Positions 1 to 7,546 of a stretch of 64,000 nt of DNA are shown one piece after another; positions within the stretch are counted from its first letter, which is position 1, and each line of letters opens with the position of its first letter. The notes under the pieces are model-generated. The model saw only the letters and a list, made by a program, of their open reading frames with translations. It was not told where the DNA came from and searched no databases. A program made the position numbers and the translations under genes. The stretch lies in the NCBI RefSeq assembly GCF_001642575.1, contig NZ_LXNG01000045.1:1-64000 (forward strand). The letters run 5' to 3'. The stretch comes from Xanthomonas floridensis (GTDB taxonomy: Bacteria; Pseudomonadota; Gammaproteobacteria; Xanthomonadales; Xanthomonadaceae).

Positions 1-151
1 CCTTAAAGCGCTTGAGCCATTTGTAGGCCGTTCGGACGCTGACACCGGCCGCATGCGCTGCTTCTTCCACGCGCAACCCATGAACAAGGATGCGATCCAC
101 AAGCAGGGCTCGACCGCGAGGGCTCAAACGGGCATGTTTATGCAGGTTCAT
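1..151 (-). CDS. IS481-family transposase, N-terminal fragment (cut by window edge)
   Basis: About 50 residues are visible, starting MNLHKHARLSPRGRALLVDR and followed by a helix-turn-helix of the type ...EEAAHAAGVSVRTAYKWLKRF. This is the DNA-binding N-terminus typical of IS481 transposases; the DDE integrase core lies outside the window. The ATG at 151-149 is preceded on the minus strand by AGGAG with a 7-base spacer, which supports this start. The start codon overlaps the TGA that ends the reading frame running in from the interrupted regulator (ATGA overlap), so transcription from that gene would read directly into the transposase. Confidence 0.85.
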   Translation of the reverse strand, partial: MNLHKHARLSPRGRALLVDRILVHGLRVEEAAHAAGVSVRTAYKWLKRFK

Positions 152-234
152 CCGGGGCTCCTGGGGGCTGGGTTGGCTTGATAACCCCCATCTTCCAGAG
201 ATGCCCCGGATGAACAACCTACTGAGAGATCACA
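1..234 (-). mobile_element. IS481-family insertion sequence, left end (partial)
   Basis: This is the end of an insertion sequence that continues beyond the start of the window. Read on the minus strand it begins TGTGA at position 234 and, after about 83 bases of untranslated end sequence, starts a transposase whose N-terminus is of IS481 type. The TGTGA terminus and the adjacent CTAG target agree with what is known of the Bordetella IS481 group, which inserts at NCTAGN. The other end and the rest of the transposase are outside the window, so completeness cannot be judged. Confidence 0.85.
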
Positions 235-1644
235 GCTAGCGCGCCATTGCGCTGCCAGCTTCCCCAATCGCCGCATTGCGCGCTCCAGTGTCTCGCTCCA
301 GGCCTGGCCGCAGCTCAGGCGGAGATGATCAGCGTAGTCGCCGCGGCTGGAATACAGATGGCCCGGCGAGGTGCCGATGCCTTCGGCCAACGCGGCTTCG
401 AACAAGGCCTGGCCACTGCCACTCTCGGGCAATTGCAGCCACAGGGAAAGTCCGCCAGCCGGGTCGCCCACCCGCGTGCCCTCAGGCCAGTGCCGCATGA
501 CTGCATCGCGCAGGCGTTGGCCATTGTCGGCCAGGGTGCGGCGTAGCTTGCGCAGATGCCGTTCCAGATCGTGTTGCGCCAGATAATCGGCCAGTGCCAA
601 TTGCGGCAGGCTGGCGCTGCCGACGGTGGAGAAGTATTTGGCGCGCACCAGTGCGTCGGTCCAGTCGCCGCCGACCAACCAGCCCACACGCAGGCCGGGC
701 GAGAGTGCCTTGGAGAACGAGCCGCAGGTGATCACGTTGGCATGCGTATCGAAGTGCCGTAGCGGGCGCGGTCGATGGCCCGACCAATCCAGTTCGCCGT
801 AGATATCGTCTTCGATCACCACGGTGCCGTGACGTGCGCAGCTGTCCAGTAGCGCGCGTTTGGCAGTGTCGGGCGTGAGGCTGCCATTGGGATTGTTGAA
901 GTTGGGCACCAGCACTGCGGCACGCACCGGCGTGCGTTGCAGCAGCGCATCCAGGCGCGCCACATCGATGCCGTGGCCGGCACGGTTGGGAACTTCCAGC
1001 ACCTTGAGCCGTAACGCCGCCACCGCCTGCAGGATGCCGTGGTAGGTGGGCGTTTCCACCAGCACCACGTCGCCCGGTGCGGTGAGCGTGCGCAGTGCCA
1101 GGCTGATGGCTTCCATCGCGCCGGCGGTGATCACGACTTCTTCTGCAGGCACAGTGGTTGCGCAGTGTGCGTAACGCTGTGCGATCTGCCGGCGCAGTGC
1201 GGCGTGGCCTTGTGGCGGTGCGTAGTCCAGTGCGGCGGTGCGTTTGCGGCGCAACTGACGCGAGAGGGCGGCCGCCAACTGTGCAGTCGGCAACAGCGCG
1301 GGCGCGGGAGTGGCGGTGTGCAACGGCACCAGGTCGGTACGCGCAACCGTGTCGAGCACGCGCTGCAAGGCCGGATTGTCGACCATGCCGGGTTTGCGTC
1401 GGCGCGGTGCGGGTGTTGCGACAGGCAATGCAGCGGCGGTGGTGCGCACGAAGTAACCGGAGCGCGGCCGCGCCTGCACACGTCCTTCGCGTTCCAGCTG
1501 CAGGCAGGCCTGCACTGCCGTCGCGGTGCTGATGCCGTGATTGGCGGCCAATTGCCGGATCGAGGGCAGGCGCTCGCCGGCGCGCAAGGTGCCGCCGTCG
1601 ATCTGCTGTCGCAGCTGCGTGGCCAGTGATTCGTACAGAAGCAT
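148..1644 (-). CDS. MocR/PdxR-type GntR regulator with aminotransferase domain, 3' end replaced by IS sequence
   Basis: A MocR-family transcription factor. Residues 1-70 are a GntR winged helix (LPSIRQLAANHGIS...) and the rest is a fold-type I aminotransferase domain that binds PLP as effector or cofactor. The Schiff-base lysine is visible in the motif GSFSKALSPGLRVGW (Lys312). I chose the ATG at 1644 because the winged helix begins there; the frame stays open further upstream but encodes nothing recognisable. The family part ends near ...GKLAAQWRA. The last roughly 29 codons are IS481 DNA, so the native C-terminus has been replaced by IS-encoded residues and the protein stops at a TGA overlapping the transposase start. 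The catalytic fold looks otherwise complete. It is divergent from the phzF-like gene, the usual arrangement for a MocR regulator and its target; that target role is inference. Confidence 0.88.
   Translation of the reverse strand: MLLYESLATQLRQQIDGGTLRAGERLPSIRQLAANHGISTATAVQACLQLEREGRVQARPRSGYFVRTTAAALPVATPAPRRRKPGMVDNPALQRVLDTVARTDLVPLHTATPAPALLPTAQLAAALSRQLRRKRTAALDYAPPQGHAALRRQIAQRYAHCATTVPAEEVVITAGAMEAISLALRTLTAPGDVVLVETPTYHGILQAVAALRLKVLEVPNRAGHGIDVARLDALLQRTPVRAAVLVPNFNNPNGSLTPDTAKRALLDSCARHGTVVIEDDIYGELDWSGHRPRPLRHFDTHANVITCGSFSKALSPGLRVGWLVGGDWTDALVRAKYFSTVGSASLPQLALADYLAQHDLERHLRKLRRTLADNGQRLRDAVMRHWPEGTRVGDPAGGLSLWLQLPESGSGQALFEAALAEGIGTSPGHLYSSRGDYADHLRLSCGQAWSETLERAMRRLGKLAAQWRASCDLSVGCSSGASLEDGGYQANPAPRSPG
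235..240. repeat. IS481 target site, GCTAGC (one copy of the duplication)
   Basis: The six bases next to the IS terminus are GCTAGC, an NCTAGN site as preferred by IS481-type transposases, which duplicate this hexamer. Only one copy is visible because the other side of the element is outside the window. Confidence 0.6.
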
Positions 1645-1774
1645 GTGCCGGTGCCTTTCATCTGTATTGGTCGTTTTGCAGCGTATCTGAATCTGTCTTG
1701 GTCGTGTGGCGCATTGCAGACTGGCCGTGCCCGGTGCATGCGCCGGGTATGTGTCCCCTTCCGTGAGGTTGGTT

Positions 1775-2566
1775 GTGCTGCTTTCAGTGTTTATCGTCGA
1801 TGCGTTCACCACGGTGCGCTTCAAGGGCAATCCTGCAGCCGTGGTGCCGTTGCGGGAATGGCTGCCGGAGTCGCTGATGCAGGCGATTGCCAGCGAACAC
1901 AATCTGTCGGAGACCGCATTTTTCGTGCGCGACGAGCGCGGGGTATTCGACATTCGCTGGTTTTCGCCGCTCAAGGAAGTCGGCTTCTGCGGGCATGCGA
2001 CCCTGGCCAGCGCGTTGGTGATTGCGATGCATCAGGACGCTGTATTTCCGTTGCGACTGCGTGCGCCGGCCGTCGGTGAGATTGCGGTCGCCCAGGTGGG
2101 CGAGCAGACCTTCGAGCTGCGCTTTCCCAACCAGATGCCGGTGTTGCTGCCGGTGGCGCCGCAAACGGTGCTGGCGTCGTTGTCGATCGCGCCACAGGCT
2201 GTCTATGCAAACGCGCAGGCGTATATCGCCGTCTACGCCGATGAACGCCAGGTGCGTGAGGTGGTACCCAATCTGAGCCGGATGCTGGCGCTGGCGCCGC
2301 GCGATGTAGCAGTCACCGCGCCAGGGACTGGCCACGACTTTGTCTCGCGCTACTTCTGGCCGGCCAATGGCGGTCGCGAAGATCCGGTGACCGGCTCGAT
2401 CCATGCTGCGCTGGCGCCATTATGGGCGGGCAGGCTGGGAAAGACGCAGCTGACCGCACTGCAGGCATCTGCGCGCAGCGGCGAACTTGCCTGCCGGGTC
2501 GAGCCGCAGCATGTGTCTGTGCGCGGCAGCGCCGTGCAGTATCTGCAGGGAACGATTGTGCTATGA
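1775..2566 (+). CDS. PhzF-family isomerase/epimerase-like protein
   Basis: A PhzF-fold protein (phenazine biosynthesis-like) of about 263 residues, the usual family length. Visible family marks are the N-terminal FIVDAFTTVRFKGNPAAV, the EHNLSETAFF segment holding the conserved acidic residue, GFCGHATLAS, and the C-terminal half with EDPVTGSIHAALAP. The family includes isomerases and epimerases; the substrate here is unknown. A GTG start at 1775 is chosen because GAGG lies six bases upstream and homology begins at LSVFIVDAF; an ATG at 1706 in the same frame would add unrelated residues. It overlaps the downstream exporter gene by ATGA, so the two are translationally coupled. Confidence 0.85.
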   Translation: MLLSVFIVDAFTTVRFKGNPAAVVPLREWLPESLMQAIASEHNLSETAFFVRDERGVFDIRWFSPLKEVGFCGHATLASALVIAMHQDAVFPLRLRAPAVGEIAVAQVGEQTFELRFPNQMPVLLPVAPQTVLASLSIAPQAVYANAQAYIAVYADERQVREVVPNLSRMLALAPRDVAVTAPGTGHDFVSRYFWPANGGREDPVTGSIHAALAPLWAGRLGKTQLTALQASARSGELACRVEPQHVSVRGSAVQYLQGTIVL

Positions 2567-3483
2567 GCATCGCCGTGTCTGTTCAAGCGGCATCGGCCGG
2601 CACTGCGCGACGTGCGGTCTGGCAATTGCTGGTGGCCGAGGTGTTGATCGGGTCGGTGGGCGTGTTCGTGCACGAGAGCGGGCAGGATCCGGTGACAGCG
2701 GTGTTCTATCGCTGCCTGTTCGGTGCGCTGTTTCTCACCGTCTGCGGCCTGATCGGCGGGCAGCTGCGTGGGCTGTGGCGTGAGCGCGTGCTGCTGCGCG
2801 ACGCGGTCGTCAGCGGCATCTTGCTGGTGCTTAACTGGGTGGCCTTGTTCGCCGGCATGGCGCGCTCGTCGATCGGCGTGGCGACCATGGTCTATCACGT
2901 GTTTCCGTTCGTGATGCTGCTGCTGGCGGCGCTGCTGCAGGGCGAGCGCACGCGCCGCGCCGACCTGGGCTGGACGTTGCTGGCGTTCATCGGTGTGGCG
3001 TGTTCGGCCAATCCGGCGCGGCTCTGGCAGGCGGCCGATCGCGGCTACCTGCTGGGCATCGCCTTGACCCTGCTGGCGGCGTTGCTCTGCGGTGCATCGC
3101 TGTTGATGTCGCGCCGCATCAGCCGTGAGCGGCCGTTGGCGGTGGTGACGGTGCAATGCTGGGTCGGTGCGCTGTTACTGGCCGGGTTTTCCAGCCGCGC
3201 CGTGCTGCACCCTGGCCTCCATTGGATCTGGCTGGTGGGGCTGGGCGTGATCCACAGCGGGATCGTGTATGTGCTGTTCTATTCGGCGTACCGGCATCTG
3301 CAGGTGGCCACGATCGCCGTGCTGGCGTTCGTCTATCCGCTGGTCACGCTGCTGCTGGACTATCTGCTGTACGGCCGCGCCCTGGTGCCGGTGCAGTGGC
3401 TGGGTCTTGCGCTGATCGTGGTGGGCACGCTGGCGGTCCACCTGAAATGGCGCTGGCCGCGCCGTGCGCTGGCGCAAGGGTGA
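2563..3483 (+). CDS. EamA/DMT-family inner-membrane transporter
   Basis: A 306-residue hydrophobic protein with about ten predicted membrane helices in two repeated EamA units, typical of drug/metabolite exporters of the DMT superfamily. The start overlaps the phzF-like stop (ATGA), which indicates one operon; together with the divergent MocR regulator this suggests an amine or amino-acid-derivative efflux unit. No specific substrate can be read from the sequence. A perfect hairpin follows the stop codon. Confidence 0.85.
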   Translation: MSIAVSVQAASAGTARRAVWQLLVAEVLIGSVGVFVHESGQDPVTAVFYRCLFGALFLTVCGLIGGQLRGLWRERVLLRDAVVSGILLVLNWVALFAGMARSSIGVATMVYHVFPFVMLLLAALLQGERTRRADLGWTLLAFIGVACSANPARLWQAADRGYLLGIALTLLAALLCGASLLMSRRISRERPLAVVTVQCWVGALLLAGFSSRAVLHPGLHWIWLVGLGVIHSGIVYVLFYSAYRHLQVATIAVLAFVYPLVTLLLDYLLYGRALVPVQWLGLALIVVGTLAVHLKWRWPRRALAQG

Positions 3484-3487
3484 ACGC

Positions 3488-3512
3488 GCCGCCACGCAGG
3501 CAGCGTGGCGGC
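3488..3512. terminator. Palindromic hairpin between convergent genes
   Basis: A perfect 10-bp stem (GCCGCCACGC / GCGTGGCGGC) with a 5-base loop lies five bases after the exporter stop and 21 bases before the end of the convergent gene. There is no clear T-run, so it is a hairpin terminator candidate serving both directions. Confidence 0.6.
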
Positions 3513-3532
3513 ATTGCCTTGATGTCAGTGCG

Positions 3533-3871
3533 TCAGCGCACGTCGCGCATTTCCCAGTGACCGCCGGCCAGCGCCTGCATGCGCTGCTTGAACAAGTCAC
3601 CAGGGATGCTGGTGGTGGCCACCAGGTCGACGCGCAGATCCTGCTGTTTGCCGGTGACCGTCGCCGCCGGGTCGGTGATGCCCAGTGCCGGGTCCACCTC
3701 GTCCGGGTCGGCCTGCAGCTGGCGCCAGCGATCGAACCAGGCCGGGTCGCGCAAGGCCGCCTGCAGCTGTTCGGCAAATGCGTCGGCGCCATTGGCGGTG
3801 AAGCTCACCGACGGTGCACTGCCGCGGGCGAGCTTTGGATCGGGCAGGCTGATCGAGTAGCTGACAGGCAT
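3533..3871 (-). CDS. Conserved hypothetical protein, 112 aa
   Basis: A small soluble, acidic-to-neutral protein without signal peptide or membrane segment. It starts MPVSYSISLPDPKLARG and contains a D/W-rich middle (DPAWFDRWRQLQADPDEVDPALGI). No catalytic motif is recognised. Codon use is typical of the window and a convergent terminator follows it, so it is likely a real gene, perhaps transcribed alone. Function unknown. Confidence 0.7.
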   Translation of the reverse strand: MPVSYSISLPDPKLARGSAPSVSFTANGADAFAEQLQAALRDPAWFDRWRQLQADPDEVDPALGITDPAATVTGKQQDLRVDLVATTSIPGDLFKQRMQALAGGHWEMRDVR

Positions 3872-3957
3872 GGGAAGACTCCGTTGAATGACGGCGGCAC
3901 GTTAGCCAAGACGGGGTGACAACACCGTCGAGGACGTGGATGCCTGCGCGTGTTGCT

Positions 3958-4902
3958 TCAAGCGGAGAAGGTGTGCGGTTCGGCCGCGAATGCCACTGCC
4001 AACGCGCCCTTGCCCACGTTGACCATGCCGGTCAGGCTCATCACGCTTTCGAACAATTCCACGCCATGGGTCTGGCAGGCAGCCTGCAGCGCGGTGTAGC
4101 CGGGCAGGGCGTGCAGCTCGGACAGCTCGCCGCCGTACCCCACGCATACCGTGGGCGTCATCAGGCCTTCGCGGATCTTGCGCACGGTAAAGCCGAACAG
4201 CTTTTCGGCCGACGGTTCGAAGCCCTTGAGTTTGGCCACCGGCTCGGTGACGCCACGGTAGGCGCGCAGCACCGGCTTGATGTCCAGCGCACTGCCCAGC
4301 GCCGCACCGATCAGGCCCACGCTGCGATCGCCCTTGGTGCGGGCACGTGCGCGCAGGTAGTACAGATCGCGTGGAATCATGTAGCCATAGGTGTGTTCGG
4401 CCAGCTGTTCCAGGCGGCTGCGGATCGCCGCCACGCCCTGGCCCTGGTCACGCAGGCGTACCGCTTCCACCGCGGTGATGCCTTGCCCGGCGAACAGGTT
4501 GAGCGTGTCGATCACGCGCAGCGCGAACGGCGAGCTGTGGCCGGCCGCCTGGCGGATCGGCTTGTAGTCGTTGAGGATCGCGAAGCTCGCCTGCATGGCG
4601 TTGTCGAAGATCTGGCTGCGCAGCTTGGAGATGGTCAGGCAGAACACATGGTCGTAGTCGATCACCAGCTGCTGCAGGAACAGGTCGCGGATCTGGTTGA
4701 CCGAAAACGGCGTGGTCTCGGCCTCGTGCCCGCGCTCGGCGACATGCGCCTGCAGGAAGCTCAGCGTGGCCTCTTCGTCGCGGTGATCGGCCAGCACGGC
4801 TTCGCCGATCCTGACGCTGATCGGCAGCACGATGACGTTGTTGCGTTGGATGAAGTCCTGCGGCAGGTCGCACGCACTGTCCACCACGATTCCGATGCGC
4901 AT
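3958..4902 (-). CDS. DegV family fatty-acid-binding protein
   Basis: A 314-residue DegV-type protein. The N-terminus MRIGIVVDSACDLPQDFI is the family signature, followed by the TTPFSVNQIRDLF segment and the second domain with DLYYLRARAR and the LxIKPVL-type strand (LDIKPVLRAY). Family members bind a fatty acid between two alpha/beta domains and, in Firmicutes, supply it to fatty-acid kinase; no FakA-like partner is nearby. It is flanked by unrelated genes and appears monocistronic. Confidence 0.88.
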   Translation of the reverse strand: MRIGIVVDSACDLPQDFIQRNNVIVLPISVRIGEAVLADHRDEEATLSFLQAHVAERGHEAETTPFSVNQIRDLFLQQLVIDYDHVFCLTISKLRSQIFDNAMQASFAILNDYKPIRQAAGHSSPFALRVIDTLNLFAGQGITAVEAVRLRDQGQGVAAIRSRLEQLAEHTYGYMIPRDLYYLRARARTKGDRSVGLIGAALGSALDIKPVLRAYRGVTEPVAKLKGFEPSAEKLFGFTVRKIREGLMTPTVCVGYGGELSELHALPGYTALQAACQTHGVELFESVMSLTGMVNVGKGALAVAFAAEPHTFSA

Positions 4903-5388
4903 CGTCGCCCCCTCCGGCTATTGCGTCGTCTCCAAGTGCGAACGCTATCGCAAAACCGGTCCCGGGCGTAGACCCACGCACTGAATGCCCCGGGCAGGCT
5001 GGCCTGCAGCCGCGGACATGGCCCGCCGCCGCTGCCCTGCCGGCGCGGCAGCGCCAGCTTCCGCGCCCGCTGCATCGCAATCCCCCGACCGTCCCGGCCT
5101 CCCTCACCGGACAGCACGTTGCATGTGGCTGTGCAGCATTGGTGCACGCGGAAGGGCTGGGCACCTGAGCGGGACATGACGCCCTGCCTGCGCAAGCGGC
5201 AGGAACTGAGGACCAGGGCACGCTTCGGGTGACAGGTGGCGCCCGTTATCGCGCTTGGCGCGCTTGCCCTGCCGGAATCGCTATAGCTCCTCTCGCGCAG
5301 CCGCTGCTAGGGTCGGTCGCGACCGCTACAGGGCAGGTCTCGGTGGCGCCGTACCGGTGTCGCTGCGCCGAACACAATGGAGAGTCCA
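4903..5388. other. 486-base intergenic region
   Basis: It lies between the divergent DegV and GH12 genes and so must hold both promoters. I see no convincing gene, no TTCGC-N15-TTCGC (PIP-box) motif and no clear inverted repeat beyond short GC-rich palindromes. A purine-rich GGAGAG just before 5389 is the GH12 ribosome-binding site. Confidence 0.5.
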
Positions 5389-6204
5389 ATGCACACCACC
5401 CCATCCAACTCCCTCGCTCAGACCGGCGCGCAGACGCCCCGCTCCCGGCGGCGCGCATCGCGCTGGTGGAAGGCGGCGCTGGCCATCGGCCTGGTGGCGC
5501 TGGCACCGGCGGCCCTGGCGGGGCCGTACAAGATCTTTGGCAACCACTATGCATGGGTCAATAACTTCAACGACCCCAACAACATCATCCAGGGCACCTT
5601 CGGAACCGGCAGTACGCCCGAGCTGACGGTCACCTTCAATTTCGCCGACTACAACCTCTACGGCTACCCGGCGATCGTGCGCGGCTGGCACTACGACTGG
5701 AATCCGACCAGCGACAAGCTGTTTCCCAAGCAGATTTCCTCGATCAGCTCGCTGCCGTTCAAGTTCAACTACAGCGCTGGTGGCAGCAACCTGGCGGGCG
5801 ATTTCGCCTACGACATCTTCTTCCGCTGGGATACCACCAAGGGCAATCCGCAGCTGGAAGTGATGATCTGGGGTGACCACAACTCCTGGCCGATCGGCAC
5901 CGTGACCGCGACCAAGGTGATCACCGCCGGCGGGCGCACCTTCGATCTGTGGGAAGGCTTCAACTCCGGCGCCGGCTACTACGTCTACACCTTCATCCCG
6001 ACCGGTACCGCAGGCCAGCCCACGCTCAAGACCAGCGGCAGTCTCAATATCGATGCCAAGCCGTTCCTGACCTGGCTGCAGAACAACCGCTCCAAGGACG
6101 GCCGCTACAACAACAGCATGTACCTGCACGCGGCTGAGGCAGGTTTCGAAGTGGTGCGCGGCAACGGCTGGGCCAAGGTCAGCGCCACGATGGACGCCAA
6201 GTAA
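5389..6204 (+). CDS. Secreted GH12 endoglucanase/xyloglucanase (first of a tandem pair)
   Basis: A 271-residue secreted beta-glucanase of glycoside hydrolase family 12, which cleaves beta-1,4-glucan or xyloglucan with retention. A basic n-region (SRRRASRWWK), a hydrophobic core and an ALA-G cleavage site form an unusually long Sec signal peptide of about 44 residues. The mature part shows the GH12 nucleophile segment LEVMIWG (Glu157) and the acid/base segment AGFEVV (Glu254). GGAGAG upstream favours the ATG at 5389; another in-frame ATG lies at 5377. Its neighbour at 6562 is a clear paralogue. The pair probably degrades plant hemicellulose outside the cell; whether the substrate is xyloglucan or cellulose cannot be decided here. 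Confidence 0.88.
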   Translation: MHTTPSNSLAQTGAQTPRSRRRASRWWKAALAIGLVALAPAALAGPYKIFGNHYAWVNNFNDPNNIIQGTFGTGSTPELTVTFNFADYNLYGYPAIVRGWHYDWNPTSDKLFPKQISSISSLPFKFNYSAGGSNLAGDFAYDIFFRWDTTKGNPQLEVMIWGDHNSWPIGTVTATKVITAGGRTFDLWEGFNSGAGYYVYTFIPTGTAGQPTLKTSGSLNIDAKPFLTWLQNNRSKDGRYNNSMYLHAAEAGFEVVRGNGWAKVSATMDAK

Positions 6205-6561
6205 CACCCAACATGGACGACAGTGCCTGGACCGCCGCGGAGGCGGTCCAGGTCCGCTGGACGCGATGAACAGCAGACTGCGCGTCGATGGTTGGCGCAG
6301 GCTGCCGCTGCCGCGGACGTCAGCTGCGTGGAAGCAATGACATGGTCGTGTGTGCGAGGCCTGTAGCACAGGAGCCGCACCTCGGACGAGACCATGGTGA
6401 CCGGTCTGCATGGATGCGCTATCCGCGCTCCGTGAGTGCGTGGCGTTCGGTGTACGACACGTCGTCGTCGCGCCGGATGAAGCACCCCTCGTTCGCCCAC
6501 TGCGCGGCGTGTTGCCGGGGACGTGGGCGCATTCCTCTCATGCATGATCGGAGTTCACCCC
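6205..6561. other. Intergenic region between the two GH12 genes
   Basis: 357 bases without a gene. It holds the hairpin at 6226-6252 just after the first stop and presumably a separate promoter for the second GH12 gene. GGAG at 6549-6552 is the likely ribosome-binding site of that gene. Nothing else is recognised. Confidence 0.5.
6226..6252 (+). terminator. Hairpin after first GH12 gene
   Basis: An 11-bp perfect stem (CCTGGACCGCC / GGCGGTCCAGG) with a 5-base loop lies 22 bases after the stop codon. There is no T-run. The position suggests termination, so the second paralogue probably has its own promoter. Confidence 0.6.
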
Positions 6562-7353
6562 ATGTACCTGCACCACAGCGTTCGTTTGCCTGCCTGTCGC
6601 GGCCTGCTGCCGCGCGCCGCTGCCCTGGCCCTGCTGCTGCTCGCAGGCGGCGCCAGCGCCTATACCGGCGAGACCAAGGTCTACGGCACGCACTACGCGT
6701 ACAACAATAATTTCAACGACGGCAACAACAACATCAAAGCCACTTTCGGCTCCGGCAGTACGCCCAGCCTGACCGTGTCCTACAACCTGCCCAGCGGCCA
6801 GTTGTATGGCTACCCGGCCATCTGCCGTGGCTGGCACTACACGATGAATCCGGCCACCGACAGCTACTTCCCGCACCAGGTGTCCAGGATCGGCAGCCTG
6901 AGTGGCGCGCTGACCTTTACCACCAAGGGCAGCGGACAGACCGGCGACTTCGCCTACGATCTGTTCTTCCGCAAGGACGCCAGCAAAGGCAACCCGCAAC
7001 TGGAGGTCATGATCTGGGGCGCCAACAACTCGTATCCGCTGGGCAGCCTGACTGCGTCCAATGCGATCACCTCCGGCGGTGTCACCTACGACCTGTGGGA
7101 GGGCAACAACTCAGCCGCGGGCTACTACGTGTATACCTTCATTCCGCATGGCACGGCCGGCAACAGCAATCCGCTTCCGGCCAAGGGCGCCCTCAATGCG
7201 GACGTCAAGGCGTTCCTGACCAAGCTGCAGGCCTTGCGTGGCAGCGATGGCCGCTACAGCAGCGACCTGTACCTGCAGGTGGTGGAAGGTGGCTTCGAGG
7301 TCACCGGCGGGATGGGCACGGTGTCGTTGAGCGGGTCCATTGCCGCCAAGTGA
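6562..7353 (+). CDS. Secreted GH12 endoglucanase/xyloglucanase (second of a tandem pair)
   Basis: A 263-residue paralogue of the preceding GH12 gene. It has a Sec signal peptide ending GGASA-YTG, the nucleophile segment LEVMIWG (Glu148) and the acid/base segment GGFEVTG (Glu246). The two mature proteins align along their whole length (GxHYAxNNFND, GYPAIxRGWHY, GDFAYDxFFRxD...KGNPQLEVMIWG, GYYVYTFIP), so they arose by tandem duplication and then diverged. The ATG at 6562 is preferred because GGAG sits nine bases upstream and a normal signal peptide starts there; an in-frame ATG lies at 6544. Divergence of the pair may reflect different glucan preferences. Confidence 0.88.
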   Translation: MYLHHSVRLPACRGLLPRAAALALLLLAGGASAYTGETKVYGTHYAYNNNFNDGNNNIKATFGSGSTPSLTVSYNLPSGQLYGYPAICRGWHYTMNPATDSYFPHQVSRIGSLSGALTFTTKGSGQTGDFAYDLFFRKDASKGNPQLEVMIWGANNSYPLGSLTASNAITSGGVTYDLWEGNNSAAGYYVYTFIPHGTAGNSNPLPAKGALNADVKAFLTKLQALRGSDGRYSSDLYLQVVEGGFEVTGGMGTVSLSGSIAAK

Positions 7354-7496
7354 TCCAGCGCGCGCTGCATCGTGCGTCACCGCGGCACATTGCCAGCGAG
7401 GTGGTCGAACGACAGGCAAGGCATCGCCGTACGCCGCAGCTGGCCGGCATGATGGCCGAATGCCTGCCTGATTGCGTGCCGCAGTGTTGCTGAATC

Positions 7497-7537
7497 CATG
7501 TCCTCCACCGCCGCGGCTGCGTGCGGTGGAGGACATG
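7497..7537. terminator. Strong bidirectional hairpin between GH12 and PL4 genes
   Basis: A perfect 15-bp stem (CATGTCCTCCACCGC / GCGGTGGAGGACATG) with an 11-base loop ends ten bases before the 3' end of the convergent lyase gene. It can fold in transcripts from either strand and probably terminates both units. Confidence 0.7.
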
Positions 7538-7546
7538 CCGGCCGCG

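Noticed and set aside
1706-1774. Upstream ATG start for the PhzF-like gene
   Set aside because: The added residues do not match the family, and the GTG at 1775 has a well-placed GAGG.
1645-1974. N-terminal extension of the MocR regulator
   Set aside because: The GntR winged helix starts right at the ATG at 1644, and the extension runs into the divergent phzF-like gene.
4903-6561. HrpX PIP-box (TTCGC-N15-TTCGC) upstream of the GH12 genes
   Set aside because: Single TTCGC words occur (for example at 6491), but none is paired at the required spacing.
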